A DNA stretch of 8,148 nt from Betaproteobacteria bacterium (GCA_028065725.1 JAPTVL010000127.1:1-8148), one strand, 5' to 3'; positions 1 to 8,148 are shown, numbered from the stretch's first letter. A program made the numbers and translations. The notes: generated by a model from the letters alone, not told the origin.

Positions 1-2
1 CC

Positions 3-1073
3 CTTAGCTTCCCCCGCTTCGAGATTGTCCCGCTGGATCGCGCCCCGAGCGCCGATCTGCAGCACAAGATCGACCAGAAGACCAAACCCCTCGGCGCGCT
101 AGGGTGCCTGGAAACCCTGGCCCTGCAGCTCGGCCTGATCCAGCGCAACCTGTCGCCGAAACTGGTCAATCCCTACGTGCTGGTCTGCGCCGGCGACCAC
201 GGTGCTGCCAAAGCCGGTGTCTCGGCCTTCCCGCAGGAAGTCACCTGGCAGATGGTGGAGAACTTCCTCGCCGGCGGCGCCGCGATCAACGTTTTCGCGC
301 GCCAGTCGGGCATGACGCTGGTGGTGGCCGATGCAGGCGTGGCGCACGACTTCGGTCCGCGCGACGGCCTGGTCGATGCCAAAGTCGGCGCCGGCGGCAC
401 GGCGAATTATCTCGAAGGCGCGGCCATGAGCGAGGCCGAGTGCGCCACGGCGATGCATAACGGCGCGCGACTGGTGCGCGAATTCACCGCCGCCGGCTGC
501 AATGTGCTGGCCTTCGGCGAAATGGGCATCGGCAATACCGCCGCCGCCTCGCTGATCACACATTGCATCACCGGCCTGGCGCTGGCCGATTGCGTCGGGC
601 GCGGCACCGGGCTCGACGACGCCGGTCTGGAGCGCAAGCGCGCGCTGCTGGCGCAGGCGCTGGCCATCTGGCCGGAACGGCCCGCCGCCGGCAAAGCTTC
701 TGCCGACGATGCGCTGCGTGTCCTGACTCGCTTCGGTGGCTATGAAATTGCCATGCTGGCCGGCGCCATGCTGGCCGCCGCCGAGGCGCGCATGACGCTG
801 CTGATCGACGGCTTCATCGTCACCAGCGCGCTGCTGGTGGCTCAAGCGGTGTCGCCGGCGGTGCTCGACTACTGCGTGTTCGCCCACTGCTCCAACGAGG
901 CCGGCCACCGTCGCCAGCTCGACTGGCTGCAGGCGCGGCCGCTGCTCGACATGGGCCTGCGCCTGGGCGAAGGCACCGGCGCGGCACTGGCCCTGCCGCT
1001 GCTCAATGCCGCCTGCGCCTTCATGAACGAAATGGCGAGCTTCGAGTCGGCGGGGGTCAGCGAAAAATCCTGA
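3..1073 (+). CDS. cobT: Nicotinate-nucleotide--dimethylbenzimidazole phosphoribosyltransferase, 5' end cut by window edge
   Basis: CobT transfers phosphoribose from nicotinate mononucleotide to a lower-ligand base such as dimethylbenzimidazole, giving alpha-ribazole 5'-phosphate for the cobalamin nucleotide loop. It is cytoplasmic. The frame is open from base 3 and already reads as CobT ([11 protein letters not shown] near bases 73-104), so the true start lies a few codons off the window. A GTG at 177 is not the start, because conserved sequence precedes it. About 356 residues are visible, close to the usual 350-360. Family signatures present are CAGDHG near 186-203, [13 protein letters not shown] near 514-552 (with one active-site glutamate) and [14 protein letters not shown] near 957-998, whose GEG glutamate matches the catalytic base known from Salmonella CobT. 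The usual GSLGRLE motif reads GALGCLE, an Arg-to-Cys change at 105-107. The TGA stop overlaps the cobS ATG as TGATG, so translation is probably coupled. Confidence 0.96.
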   Translation, partial: LSFPRFEIVPLDRAPSADLQHKIDQKTKPLGALGCLETLALQLGLIQRNLSPKLVNPYVLVCAGDHGAAKAGVSAFPQEVTWQMVENFLAGGAAINVFARQSGMTLVVADAGVAHDFGPRDGLVDAKVGAGGTANYLEGAAMSEAECATAMHNGARLVREFTAAGCNVLAFGEMGIGNTAAASLITHCITGLALADCVGRGTGLDDAGLERKRALLAQALAIWPERPAAGKASADDALRVLTRFGGYEIAMLAGAMLAAAEARMTLLIDGFIVTSALLVAQAVSPAVLDYCVFAHCSNEAGHRRQLDWLQARPLLDMGLRLGEGTGAALALPLLNAACAFMNEMASFESAGVSEKS

Positions 1074-1824
1074 TGAAACGCGAGCTGGAGTATTTCTTCG
1101 CCGCGCTGCGCTTCTTCACGCGGCTGCCGGTGCCGGCCTGGGTCGGCCATGCCCAGGACCAGCTCAACCATGCGGCGCGCTACTTCCCGCTGATCGGCAT
1201 CCTCATCGGCGCCATCGGCGCCGGCGTCACCGAGCTGGCGGCGCTGGCGCTGCCGCTCGGGGTCGCCGTGCTGCTCGGTATGGCGGCGACGATACTGGCC
1301 ACCGGCGCCTTCCACGAAGACGGCTTCGCCGATTCCTGCGACGGCTTCGGCGGCGGCTGGGACAAAGCGCAGGTGCTGGCGATCATGAAGGATTCGCGGG
1401 TCGGCAGCTATGCGACCCTCGGTGTCGGCCTGATGCTGCTGACCAAATGGAACGCGCTGACCGAACTCGATGCGGCGCTGGGGCCGCCCTTCCTCGCCCT
1501 GGCACTGGTCGCCGGCCACGCCGTATCGCGTCTGGCCTCGACCGTGCTGATCTTTTTCCTCGACTACGTGCGCGACGACGACAGCAGCCGCGCCAAGCCG
1601 CTGGCGCAGCGCATGGCGCCGGGCGAACTTGCCATCGCGGCGCTGTTCGGCCTGCTGCCCTGCCTGCTGCTGCCGCTGGCCGACGTGCTGGCCGCGCTCA
1701 CCGCGGTGTTCCTCTCCACCCTGCTCGCCGCGCGCTACTTCGTGCGCCGCATCGGCGGCTATACCGGCGACTGCCTCGGCGCGACGCAGCAGGTCGGCGA
1801 ACTCGCTTTCTACCTGGGCCTGCT

Positions 1825-1840
<16 letters not shown>
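1073..1840 (+). CDS. cobS: Adenosylcobinamide-GDP ribazoletransferase (cobalamin synthase)
   Basis: CobS is the integral-membrane enzyme that joins alpha-ribazole (or its phosphate) to adenosylcobinamide-GDP, releasing GMP and giving adenosylcobalamin (phosphate). The 255 residues match the family length. The N-terminal [14 protein letters not shown] stretch, the acidic Mg-binding motif [18 protein letters not shown] (residues 78-95), the following KDSRVGSYA (106-114) and the C-terminal [12 protein letters not shown] region (about 226-238) are all typical. Several hydrophobic segments (about 38-60, 62-78, 114-124, 143-165 and 188-220) fit a multi-pass inner-membrane protein. The ATG overlaps the cobT stop, and no good Shine-Dalgarno lies close by (a GGGGG run is about 17 bases upstream), so translation probably depends on coupling to cobT. 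The end overlaps cobC by 16 bases. Confidence 0.97.
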
Positions 1841-3112
<1,272 letters not shown>

Positions 3113-3123
3113 GGCACTGTGCC
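3113..3123 (+). other. Small perfect dyad immediately after the modA stop
   Basis: GGCAC-T-GTGCC is a perfect 5+5 inverted repeat directly behind the modA TGA, in the 41-base gap before modB. Its one-base centre makes it more likely a protein-binding dyad or chance than a stable RNA hairpin. There is no T-tract, so it is not an intrinsic terminator. Confidence 0.3.
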
Positions 3124-3140
3124 GCCCGACCCTAGCGCGG

Positions 3141-3146
3141 TAGCAT
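3141..3146 (+). promoter_or_regulatory. TAGCAT box 7 bases before the modB ATG
   Basis: The hexamer TAGCAT sits 7 bases ahead of the modB ATG, the same hexamer and spacing as before modA. It matches the -10 consensus at 4 of 6 positions and would give a leaderless modB message. No recognisable -35 and no Shine-Dalgarno are seen here. The shared placement is directly visible; the promoter role is speculative. Confidence 0.22.
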
Positions 3147-3153
3147 ACGTCCC

Positions 3154-3825
3154 ATGCTGACCCCCTCTGATCTCGGCGCCATCTGGCTGACCCTCAAGCT
3201 GGCCACCGTCACCACCCTGTTGCTGCTGCTGATCGGCACGCCGATCGCCTGGTGGCTGGCGCGCACGCGCTCCTGGTGGAAGGGCCCGGTGGGCGCCGTG
3301 GTGGCCCTGCCGATCGTGCTGCCGCCGACGGTGATCGGCTTCTACCTGTTGCTGGTGATGGGCCCGGACGGCATCGTCGGGCAGTTCACGCAGTGGGCCG
3401 GCATCGGCCTGCTGCCTTTCACCTTCTGGGGCCTGGTGGTGGCCTCGGTGTTCTATTCCATGCCCTTCGTCGTGCAGCCGATCCAGAACGCCTTCGAGGC
3501 GATCGGCGAACGGCCGCTGGAGGCCGCCGCGACCTTGCGCGCCGCGCCGCTCGATGCCTTCTTCAGCGTCGCCCTGCCGCTGGCGAAACCCGGCTTCATC
3601 ACCGCGACGATCCTCGGTTTCGCCCACACCGTCGGCGAATTCGGCGTGGTGCTGATGATCGGCGGCAACATTCCGGACAGGACGCGCGTGGTCTCGGTGC
3701 AGATCTACGACCACGTCGAGGCGCTCGAGTATGCCCAGGCGCACTGGCTGGCCGGCGGCATGCTGGCCTTCTCCTTCCTGGTGCTGCTGGCGCTATACAC
3801 GCTGACCGGACGAAAAACCCGATGA
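3154..3825 (+). CDS. modB: Molybdate ABC transporter permease
   Basis: ModB forms the inner-membrane channel of the molybdate importer, presumably as a homodimer carrying two ModC subunits. The 223 residues match the family length (about 220-230). Hydrophobic segments lie near residues 10-36, 46-69, 85-107, 148-170 and 196-217. The cytoplasmic EAA loop that docks onto the ATPase is visible as [16 protein letters not shown] followed by LPLAKPGFI (about 122-149). The motif [18 protein letters not shown] (161-178) is the diagnostic ModB signature, usually read as GEFGATxMxxGNIPGxTx. The ATG at 3154 is the first good start after the modA stop. There is no clear Shine-Dalgarno, but a TAGCAT box lies 7 bases upstream. 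The end overlaps the modC start by four bases (ATGA), a sign of coupled translation. Confidence 0.96.
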   Translation: MLTPSDLGAIWLTLKLATVTTLLLLLIGTPIAWWLARTRSWWKGPVGAVVALPIVLPPTVIGFYLLLVMGPDGIVGQFTQWAGIGLLPFTFWGLVVASVFYSMPFVVQPIQNAFEAIGERPLEAAATLRAAPLDAFFSVALPLAKPGFITATILGFAHTVGEFGVVLMIGGNIPDRTRVVSVQIYDHVEALEYAQAHWLAGGMLAFSFLVLLALYTLTGRKTR

Positions 3826-4910
3826 GCATCCAGGCGCAATTCCGGCTGGCCTGGCCCGACTTCGCGCTCGACGTCGATCTCGACCTGCCCGGACGCGGCG
3901 TCACCGCGCTGTTCGGCCCCTCGGGCAGCGGCAAGACCACGCTGCTGCGCTGCATCGCCGGGCTGGAGCATGGCGCCGGCCGGCTCGAAGTGAATGGCGA
4001 AGCCTGGCAGGACGCAGGCGCTTGCATGCCGACGCATCGGCGCCCGCTCGGCTACGTGTTCCAGGACGCGCGCCTGTTTGCACACCTCGACGTACGCGGG
4101 AACCTGAACTACGGCATGCGCCGCGCATTTCACCGCACAGTTCCCCGTATTCCCGGCGCCAACTCCCGCGGTTTCGATTCCATCGTCGAGTTGCTGGGCC
4201 TTGGCCCCCTGCTCGACCGCCTGCCCGAGCGGCTTTCCGGCGGCGAACAGCAGCGCGTGGCGATCGCCCGCGCCCTGCTCGCCGCGCCGCGCCTGCTGCT
4301 GCTGGACGAGCCGCTGGCCGCGCTCGACCATGCGCGCAAACAGGAAATCCTGCCCTACCTCGAACGCCTGCGCGACGAGCTGGAGATACCGCTGATCTAC
4401 GTCAGCCACGCCGCCGACGAAGTGGCGCGCCTGGCCGACCACATCGTCGTCATGGAAGCCGGCCGCGCCGCGGCCCAGGGTCCGCTGGCCGAAACCCTGG
4501 CGCGAATCGACCTGCCGATCCGCCTCGGCGAGGACGCCGGCGCGGTATTCGCCGCCACGGTGGCCGAACGCGATGCCGAGTGGCACCTGGCGCGCGTCGA
4601 ATTCGACGGCGGCGAGCTCTGGGTGCGCGACAACGGCGTCGCCGTGGGGCGCCAGGTACGGATGCGCATCCTGGCGCGCGACGTGTCGATCGCCAACAGC
4701 CGCCACGACGATGTCAGCATCATCAACCTGCTGCCGGCGACGGTCGTCGCGCATGCCGCCGAAGACCATCCCTCGGCGCTGCTGGTGCAGCTGCGCGTGG
4801 GCCCCACGGCCTTGCTGGCACGCCTGACGCGGCGCTCGGCGCAGCGCCTCGATCTTGCCCCGGGGCGCGAGGTATGGGTGCAGATCAAGGCCGTGGCGCT
4901 GATCGGCTAG
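3822..4910 (+). CDS. modC: Molybdate ABC transporter ATP-binding protein
   Basis: ModC hydrolyses ATP to power molybdate import through ModB. The 362 residues show the complete ABC set: Walker [10 protein letters not shown] (32-40), Q-loop glutamine in VFQDARLF (Gln81), signature LSGGEQQR (138-145), Walker B LLLLDEP (158-164) with its glutamate, D-loop ALD and H-loop His196 in YVSHA. The C-terminal part (about 289-360, from ARDVSIANS onward) is a TOBE/Mop-like domain that in ModC proteins binds oxyanions and may allow trans-inhibition. Its [10 protein letters not shown] stretch is typical. Compared with E. coli ModC as I recall it, there is an insertion of roughly 10-12 residues between NYGMRR and the FDSIVELLG helix (about residues 102-118). 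The start overlaps the modB stop as ATGA. No gene follows on this strand for about 120 bases, so modC probably ends the unit. Confidence 0.97.
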   Translation: MSIQAQFRLAWPDFALDVDLDLPGRGVTALFGPSGSGKTTLLRCIAGLEHGAGRLEVNGEAWQDAGACMPTHRRPLGYVFQDARLFAHLDVRGNLNYGMRRAFHRTVPRIPGANSRGFDSIVELLGLGPLLDRLPERLSGGEQQRVAIARALLAAPRLLLLDEPLAALDHARKQEILPYLERLRDELEIPLIYVSHAADEVARLADHIVVMEAGRAAAQGPLAETLARIDLPIRLGEDAGAVFAATVAERDAEWHLARVEFDGGELWVRDNGVAVGRQVRMRILARDVSIANSRHDDVSIINLLPATVVAHAAEDHPSALLVQLRVGPTALLARLTRRSAQRLDLAPGREVWVQIKAVALIG

Positions 4911-4916
4911 GCGCCA

Positions 4917-4932
4917 TGCCCCATCCGGGGCA
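4917..4932 (+). terminator. Stem-loop after modC, weak terminator candidate
   Basis: TGCCCC-ATCC-GGGGCA is a perfect 6-bp GC-rich stem with a 4-base loop, starting 7 bases after the modC stop, where a terminator would be expected. It is not followed by a T-tract, so intrinsic termination would be weak. It may instead protect the 3' end of the message or assist Rho-dependent termination. Confidence 0.4.
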
Positions 4933-4943
4933 AGCAATGCTTG
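4931..4943 (+). promoter_or_regulatory. Dyad overlapping the -35 box
   Basis: CAAGCA-A-TGCTTG is a perfect 6+6 inverted repeat. Its right arm covers the first three bases of the TTGACC -35 candidate and its left end shares two bases with the preceding stem-loop. The position fits a regulator site that would block or recruit RNA polymerase. The dyad is directly visible; its role is inference. Confidence 0.35.
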
Positions 4944-4970
4944 ACCGCGCACTATGACCATAGTTATAGT
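4941..4970 (+). promoter_or_regulatory. Sigma-70-type promoter candidate for the small ORF and bactofilin
   Basis: TTGACC (4941-4946) and TATAGT (4965-4970) are separated by 18 bases, each matching the housekeeping consensus at 5 of 6 positions. The surrounding DNA is AT-rich compared with the window. Transcription would start near 4977, about 53 bases ahead of the small ORF and 214 ahead of the bactofilin GTG. It is the best-looking promoter in the window and sits where a new transcription unit is expected after modC. Confidence 0.6.
4951..4964 (+). promoter_or_regulatory. Perfect palindrome in the promoter spacer, operator candidate
   Basis: ACTATG-AC-CATAGT is a perfect 6+6 inverted repeat with a 2-base centre and lies wholly between the -35 and -10 boxes, ending right before the -10. 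The sequence CATAGT is also nearly repeated as TATAGT in the -10 itself. Spacer palindromes are common repressor or MerR-type activator sites. The cognate regulator is not in this window. Confidence 0.4.
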
Positions 4971-4981
4971 GTGGAATTTTT

Positions 4982-5000
4982 GCTTCGGCTCCGCCGAAGC
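4982..5000 (+). other. Perfect 8-bp hairpin near the predicted mRNA 5' end
   Basis: GCTTCGGC-TCC-GCCGAAGC forms a perfect 8-bp stem with a 3-base loop, preceded by a run of five T. It begins about 5 bases after the predicted transcription start. The T-run is on the wrong side for a plus-strand terminator and reads as an A-run on the minus strand, so termination is unlikely in either direction. A 5' hairpin that stabilises the message is one possible role. Confidence 0.45.
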
Positions 5001-5029
5001 GGCCGTTCCGCGGGCGACAAATAAAAATC

Positions 5030-5245
5030 ATGTGGTGGAGGTGCGAGGTCCGGTTTTTCCGTTCCGTGCTCAGGCTGAAGGTCTGGGCACGCAGCGAGCC
5101 CGAGGCCCGCAGCAAAATCGAGCGCATGTACCAGGTCGCCACCATTCAGCGTCTTGCGCCGGCCGAAGCCGGCTCCGAGGAATTCACAGCGTGTCCAGCC
5201 AAACCGAGCCAAAACCTGCCGTTCTACCTCGTTCAGAAACCTTGA
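5030..5245 (+). CDS. Small hypothetical protein upstream of and overlapping bactofilin
   Basis: I do not recognise this 71-residue frame, but it looks coding. Most codons from 5030 to about 5185 end in G or C, as in neighbouring genes, and the composition is balanced rather than the Arg/Ala/Pro-rich pattern of out-of-frame readings. The product has two strand-like stretches (EVRFFRSVLRLKVWA, residues 6-20), a charged helix-like stretch (SEPEARSKIERMY, 22-34) and another strand-like stretch (QVATIQRLAP, 35-44), suggesting a small folded domain. There is no signal peptide or membrane segment. The last 18 codons overlap the bactofilin gene in a different frame, and the tail after residue 50 looks less protein-like. 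No clear Shine-Dalgarno precedes the ATG. The gene lies just downstream of the promoter candidate, so it would be first in a two-gene unit. It could still be a leader without a stable product. Confidence 0.5.
   Translation: MWWRCEVRFFRSVLRLKVWARSEPEARSKIERMYQVATIQRLAPAEAGSEEFTACPAKPSQNLPFYLVQKP
5158..5180 (+). promoter_or_regulatory. Hairpin plus Shine-Dalgarno ahead of the bactofilin start
   Basis: GCCGGC-CGAA-GCCGGC (5158-5173) makes a 6-bp all-GC stem with a four-base loop. It ends 3 bases before the GAGG (5177-5180) that serves the bactofilin GTG at 5191. The stem lies in the coding part of the small ORF, so ribosomes on that ORF could melt it and affect bactofilin initiation. The GAGG-to-GTG spacing of 10 bases is slightly long. 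Confidence 0.35.
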
Positions 5246-5568
5246 TCGGTGCCGGCACCGTATTTGCCGGCGACATCGTGTTTTCCGGCGGCCTGCGCAT
5301 CGACGGCGAGGTGCGCGGCAATGTGCGCGCGCTCGACGGCCTGTCGGGCACCCTGGTGATCGGCGAACTGGGCCGCATCGAAGGCAATGTCGCTGCCGCG
5401 CGCGTGATCGTCAATGGCGCGGTGACCGGAAGGGTCGCGGCCAGCGAATTCATCCGCCTGCAGTCGAAGGCCAGGATAGCTTGCGACGTGGTCTACGGCC
5501 AGGCCGAAATCCACCGCGGCGCGGTGGTCAGCGGGCAGTTGCTGCAACGGGGTGAATCGCCGGCCTGA
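5191..5568 (+). CDS. Bactofilin family polymer-forming protein
   Basis: Bactofilins self-assemble into nucleotide-free filaments at the inner membrane and act in cell shape, stalk or motility functions that differ between species. I choose the GTG at 5191, which follows a GAGG and starts VSSQTEPKPAVLPRS. The frame is open further upstream, but that part is not protein-like. The 125 residues have the expected layout: a short Pro/Ser-rich disordered tail (1-17), then a right-handed beta-helix core (about 18-115) with repeating glycine and hydrophobic periods such as LIGAGTVFAGDIVFSGGLRIDGEVRGNV, then a short tail. FSGGLRIDGEVRGNV and the VIGELGRIEGNV turn are family hallmarks. There is no transmembrane segment. 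The frequently linked M23 peptidase gene is absent next to it; its partner here is the overlapping small ORF. Confidence 0.9.
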   Translation: MSSQTEPKPAVLPRSETLIGAGTVFAGDIVFSGGLRIDGEVRGNVRALDGLSGTLVIGELGRIEGNVAAARVIVNGAVTGRVAASEFIRLQSKARIACDVVYGQAEIHRGAVVSGQLLQRGESPA

Positions 5569-5581
5569 ACCCGATCCCGGA

Positions 5582-5605
5582 CAAATCGACGAATCCGCCG
5601 ATTTG
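5582..5605 (+). other. Inverted repeat downstream of bactofilin
   Basis: CAAATCG (5582-5588) and CGATTTG (5599-5605) form a perfect 7-bp dyad around a 10-base loop, 13 bases after the bactofilin stop. No T-run follows directly (ATTTG continues), so it would be a poor intrinsic terminator. It may be a 3'-end structure or part of the control region of the next gene. Confidence 0.35.
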
Positions 5606-5610
5606 ATTTG

Positions 5611-5630
5611 AATTGCCGGCCGGCGCAATT
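5611..5630 (+). other. Second inverted repeat with GC core upstream of the GlcG/HbpS-like gene
   Basis: AATTGC (5611-5616) and GCAATT (5625-5630) flank an 8-base CGGCCGGC core, and TTTATTG follows. The dyad lies 42 bases before the start of the next gene. It could be an operator or a hairpin. A poor -35/-10 pair (TTGAAT and TTATTG, spacer 16) overlaps it, so a promoter here is possible but weakly supported. Confidence 0.3.
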
Positions 5631-5658
5631 TATTGTGCACGACCCAACCCCAATTCCG

Positions 5659-5663
5659 AAGGA
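5659..5663 (+). promoter_or_regulatory. Shine-Dalgarno fixing the GlcG/HbpS-like start
   Basis: AAGGA sits 8 bases before the ATG at 5672, ideal spacing. It favours this start over an in-frame ATG at 5633 whose extra 13 residues have no family match and no ribosome site. Confidence 0.75.
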
Positions 5664-5671
5664 TCAAAAAA

Positions 5672-6055
5672 ATGCTGACACTCGCCGATGCAGAGCGCAT
5701 GACCGCGGCCGCCCGCGTGGCCGCCATCGAAAACAACTGGAACGTGGTGATCGCCGTGGTCGATGACGGCGGCCACCTGATCTCGCTGCAGCGCATGGAC
5801 GGCACGCAGAAGGGTTCGGTGCGCGTCGCCGAACAGAAGGCGCGCACCGCGATCATGTTCAAGCGGCCGACCAGGGCCTTCGAGGATGCCGTGCTGCAGG
5901 GGCGCCCGGTGATGATGACCATGCCCGACGCGATCTGCCTTGAAGGCGGCCTGCCGCTGGTGCGCGACGGGGTCTATCTCGGCGCGATCGGCGTGTCCGG
6001 CGTGCTGTCCTCGCAGGACGGCGTGGTCGCCGCGCAGGGCGCGGCGGCGCTGTAG
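5672..6055 (+). CDS. GlcG/HbpS family protein (DUF336), heme-binding-like
   Basis: This belongs to the GlcG/HbpS family, known from glcG of glycolate operons and the Streptomyces heme-binding HbpS; most members have no assigned activity. From the ATG at 5672 it has 127 residues, slightly short of the usual 135-160. It starts MLTLADAERM without a signal peptide, so it is probably cytoplasmic. Family motifs are NVVIAVVDDGGHLISLQRMDG (24-44), the helix VRVAEQKARTA (50-60) and EGGLPLVRDGVYLGAIGVSG (91-110). In other operons such proteins accompany hydroxy-acid or aromatic catabolism. Here the gene stands alone on the plus strand and converges, with 9 bases between stops, on a hydroxy-acid dehydrogenase gene. 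Heme or ligand binding cannot be judged from the sequence. Confidence 0.88.
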   Translation: MLTLADAERMTAAARVAAIENNWNVVIAVVDDGGHLISLQRMDGTQKGSVRVAEQKARTAIMFKRPTRAFEDAVLQGRPVMMTMPDAICLEGGLPLVRDGVYLGAIGVSGVLSSQDGVVAAQGAAAL

Positions 6056-6064
6056 CGCAGCAGA

Positions 6065-7129
6065 TTAAGCGCCGACGATGGCGGCAATCGCCTTGCCGAC
6101 GTCGCTGGTGCTCGCCCTGCCGCCCATGTCGGGCGTGCGCGGGCCTTCCGCGGCGACGGTCTCGATCGCGGCCATGATCGCCGCCGCGGCCTCCGGATGC
6201 CCCAGATGTTCCAGCATCATCGCGCCGCACCAGATCTGGCCGATCGGATTGGCGATGCCGCGGCCGTAGATGTCCGGCGCCGAACCGTGCACCGGTTCGA
6301 ACAGCGAGGGAAACCGCCGCTCCGGATTCAGGTTGGCCGAAGGTGCGATGCCGATGGTGCCGGTGCAGGCCGGTCCGAGGTCGGACAGGATGTCGCCGAA
6401 CAGGTTGGAGGCAACCACCACGTCGAACCAGTCCGGGTTGCGCACGAAATGCGCGGTGAGAATGTCGATGTGGAATTTGTCGGTCCGAACCTGCGGGTAG
6501 CGCGCCGCCATCGCGGCGAAGCGTTCGTCCCAGTAGGGCATCGAGATCGCAATGCCGTTCGACTTGGTGGCCGAGGTGACGTGCTTTTTCGGCCGCGTCA
6601 TGGCCAGCTCGAAAGCGAACTTCATGATGCGATCCACCCCGCGCCGGGTGAAGATGCTTTCCTGCAGCACGGTCTCCTGCTCGGTGCCCTCGTACATGCG
6701 GCCGCCGACGCTGGAATACTCGCCTTCGGTGTTTTCGCGCACCACATAGAAATCGATCTCGCCAACCTGGCGCCCGGCCAGCGGGCAGGGCACGCCCGGC
6801 ATCAGGCGCACCGGCCGCAGGTTCACGTACTGGTCGAACTCGCGGCGGAACCTGAGCAGCGAACCCCACAGCGAAATGTGGTCGGGCACCTTGTCCGGCC
6901 AGCCGGCGGCGCCGAAGAATATCGCGTCGTGGCCGCCGATCTGCTGCTTCCAGTCCTCCGGCATCATGCGCCCATGCTTCAGATAGTAGTCGCAGCTCCA
7001 GTCGAATTCGTCCCATTGCAGGGCGAGCCCGAAGCGGCTCGCCGCCGCCTGCAGCACGCGCAGGCCCTCGGGCACCACTTCCCTGCCGATGCCGTCGCCG
7101 GGGATCACGGCGATGCGTTTGCGCTTCAT
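6065..7129 (-). CDS. Tartrate/D-malate dehydrogenase family (isocitrate/isopropylmalate dehydrogenase superfamily)
   Basis: This is a metal- and NAD-dependent beta-decarboxylating dehydrogenase. Among family members, tartrate dehydrogenase and DmlA oxidise D-malate to pyruvate and CO2, and also act on tartrate or 3-isopropylmalate. The ATG at 7129 follows an AAGGAG with 9-base spacing and gives 354 residues, normal for the family. Motifs are IAVIPGDGIGREV (6-18), FDWSCDYYLKHGRMMP (42-57, typical of the TtuC/DmlA branch rather than LeuB), VRENTEGEYS (130-139), TKSN (188-191), metal-binding aspartates near 222, 246 and 250 (HIDIL, GDILSD), and HGSAPDIYGRGIANP (281-295), the NAD-binding loop. 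It is the last gene of a minus-strand set after a VOC protein and a CitE-type lyase, 95 bases downstream of the former. The physiological substrate is unresolved; a methylmalate or malate-like acid is an inference. Confidence 0.9.
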   Translation of the reverse strand: MKRKRIAVIPGDGIGREVVPEGLRVLQAAASRFGLALQWDEFDWSCDYYLKHGRMMPEDWKQQIGGHDAIFFGAAGWPDKVPDHISLWGSLLRFRREFDQYVNLRPVRLMPGVPCPLAGRQVGEIDFYVVRENTEGEYSSVGGRMYEGTEQETVLQESIFTRRGVDRIMKFAFELAMTRPKKHVTSATKSNGIAISMPYWDERFAAMAARYPQVRTDKFHIDILTAHFVRNPDWFDVVVASNLFGDILSDLGPACTGTIGIAPSANLNPERRFPSLFEPVHGSAPDIYGRGIANPIGQIWCGAMMLEHLGHPEAAAAIMAAIETVAAEGPRTPDMGGRASTSDVGKAIAAIVGA

Positions 7130-7138
7130 CAATTTCTG

Positions 7139-7144
7139 CTCCTT
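7139..7144 (-). promoter_or_regulatory. Shine-Dalgarno for the dehydrogenase gene
   Basis: On the minus strand AAGGAG lies 9 bases ahead of the ATG at 7129. It is the best ribosome binding site in the window. It rules out the much longer open frame that begins near 7393 inside the VOC gene. Confidence 0.8.
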
Positions 7145-7224
7145 TGCGTGGCGACCGGCCGGCAGCGCGGGCGACGATTCCTGTGGCAAGCGGCCGCAAG
7201 AGTCGGCGCCGGCGCGACGGCGAT

Positions 7225-8148
<924 letters not shown>

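Noticed and set aside
3705..4961. Minus-strand open frame of about 418 codons opposite modC
   Set aside because: modC on the plus strand has every ABC motif in order; the antisense product has low-complexity composition and no recognisable domain.
4982..5000. Hairpin as an intrinsic terminator
   Set aside because: The T-run lies upstream of the stem on the plus strand, and on the minus strand the stem is followed by A, not T.
4954..5190. N-terminal extension of bactofilin to the ATG at 4954
   Set aside because: That ATG lies inside the promoter spacer, the added residues are not protein-like, and the GTG at 5191 has a Shine-Dalgarno and begins a normal bactofilin tail.
7130..7224. Separate promoter for the dehydrogenase gene in the 95-base gap on the minus strand
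   Set aside because: I saw only the Shine-Dalgarno; no -35/-10 pair with acceptable spacing stands out, so read-through from the lyase and VOC genes is simpler.

Overview
The window is GC-rich, densely packed bacterial DNA. The gene set (CobT/CobS/CobC, ModABC, a short bactofilin, a GlcG/HbpS-like protein, a tartrate/D-malate dehydrogenase relative) and the strong G/C bias at third codon positions suggest a betaproteobacterium, perhaps of the Rhodocyclales or Burkholderiales. That placement is inferred from gene content and style, not from a marker gene. I saw no rRNA, tRNA, CRISPR array, insertion sequence or prophage gene.

Left part, plus strand, about 1-4910: six tightly packed genes. cobT (its first few codons lie off the window), cobS and cobC complete the nucleotide-loop end of cobalamin synthesis. 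CobT activates the lower base as alpha-ribazole phosphate, CobC can remove the phosphate, and CobS joins alpha-ribazole to adenosylcobinamide-GDP. Only about 10 bases after cobC comes modA, followed by modB and modC, a complete high-affinity molybdate ABC importer (periplasmic binding protein, membrane permease, ATPase with a TOBE domain). The cob and mod genes look like one transcription unit, although modA and modB each carry a TAGCAT box 7 bases before the ATG that could act as a -10 box for a leaderless transcript.

Middle part, about 4911-5671: a non-coding stretch rich in dyads holds the best promoter candidate of the window (TTGACC, 18 bases, TATAGT). A perfect 6+6 palindrome fills its spacer, another dyad overlaps the -35 box, and an 8-bp hairpin sits near the predicted mRNA 5' end. 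Downstream are an unrecognised small ORF with native-looking codon use and a bactofilin gene that overlaps its 3' end in another frame. A second dyad-rich gap separates bactofilin from the next gene.

Right part, about 5672-8148: a plus-strand GlcG/HbpS-family gene converges, with only 9 bases between stops, on a minus-strand set. In transcription order this set is a CitE/HpcH-type CoA-ester lyase (N-terminus off the window), a VOC-fold (glyoxalase-like) protein and a tartrate/D-malate dehydrogenase homologue. The minus-strand trio looks like a small catabolic operon for a hydroxy-dicarboxylic acid or its CoA ester; the substrate cannot be read from the sequence.
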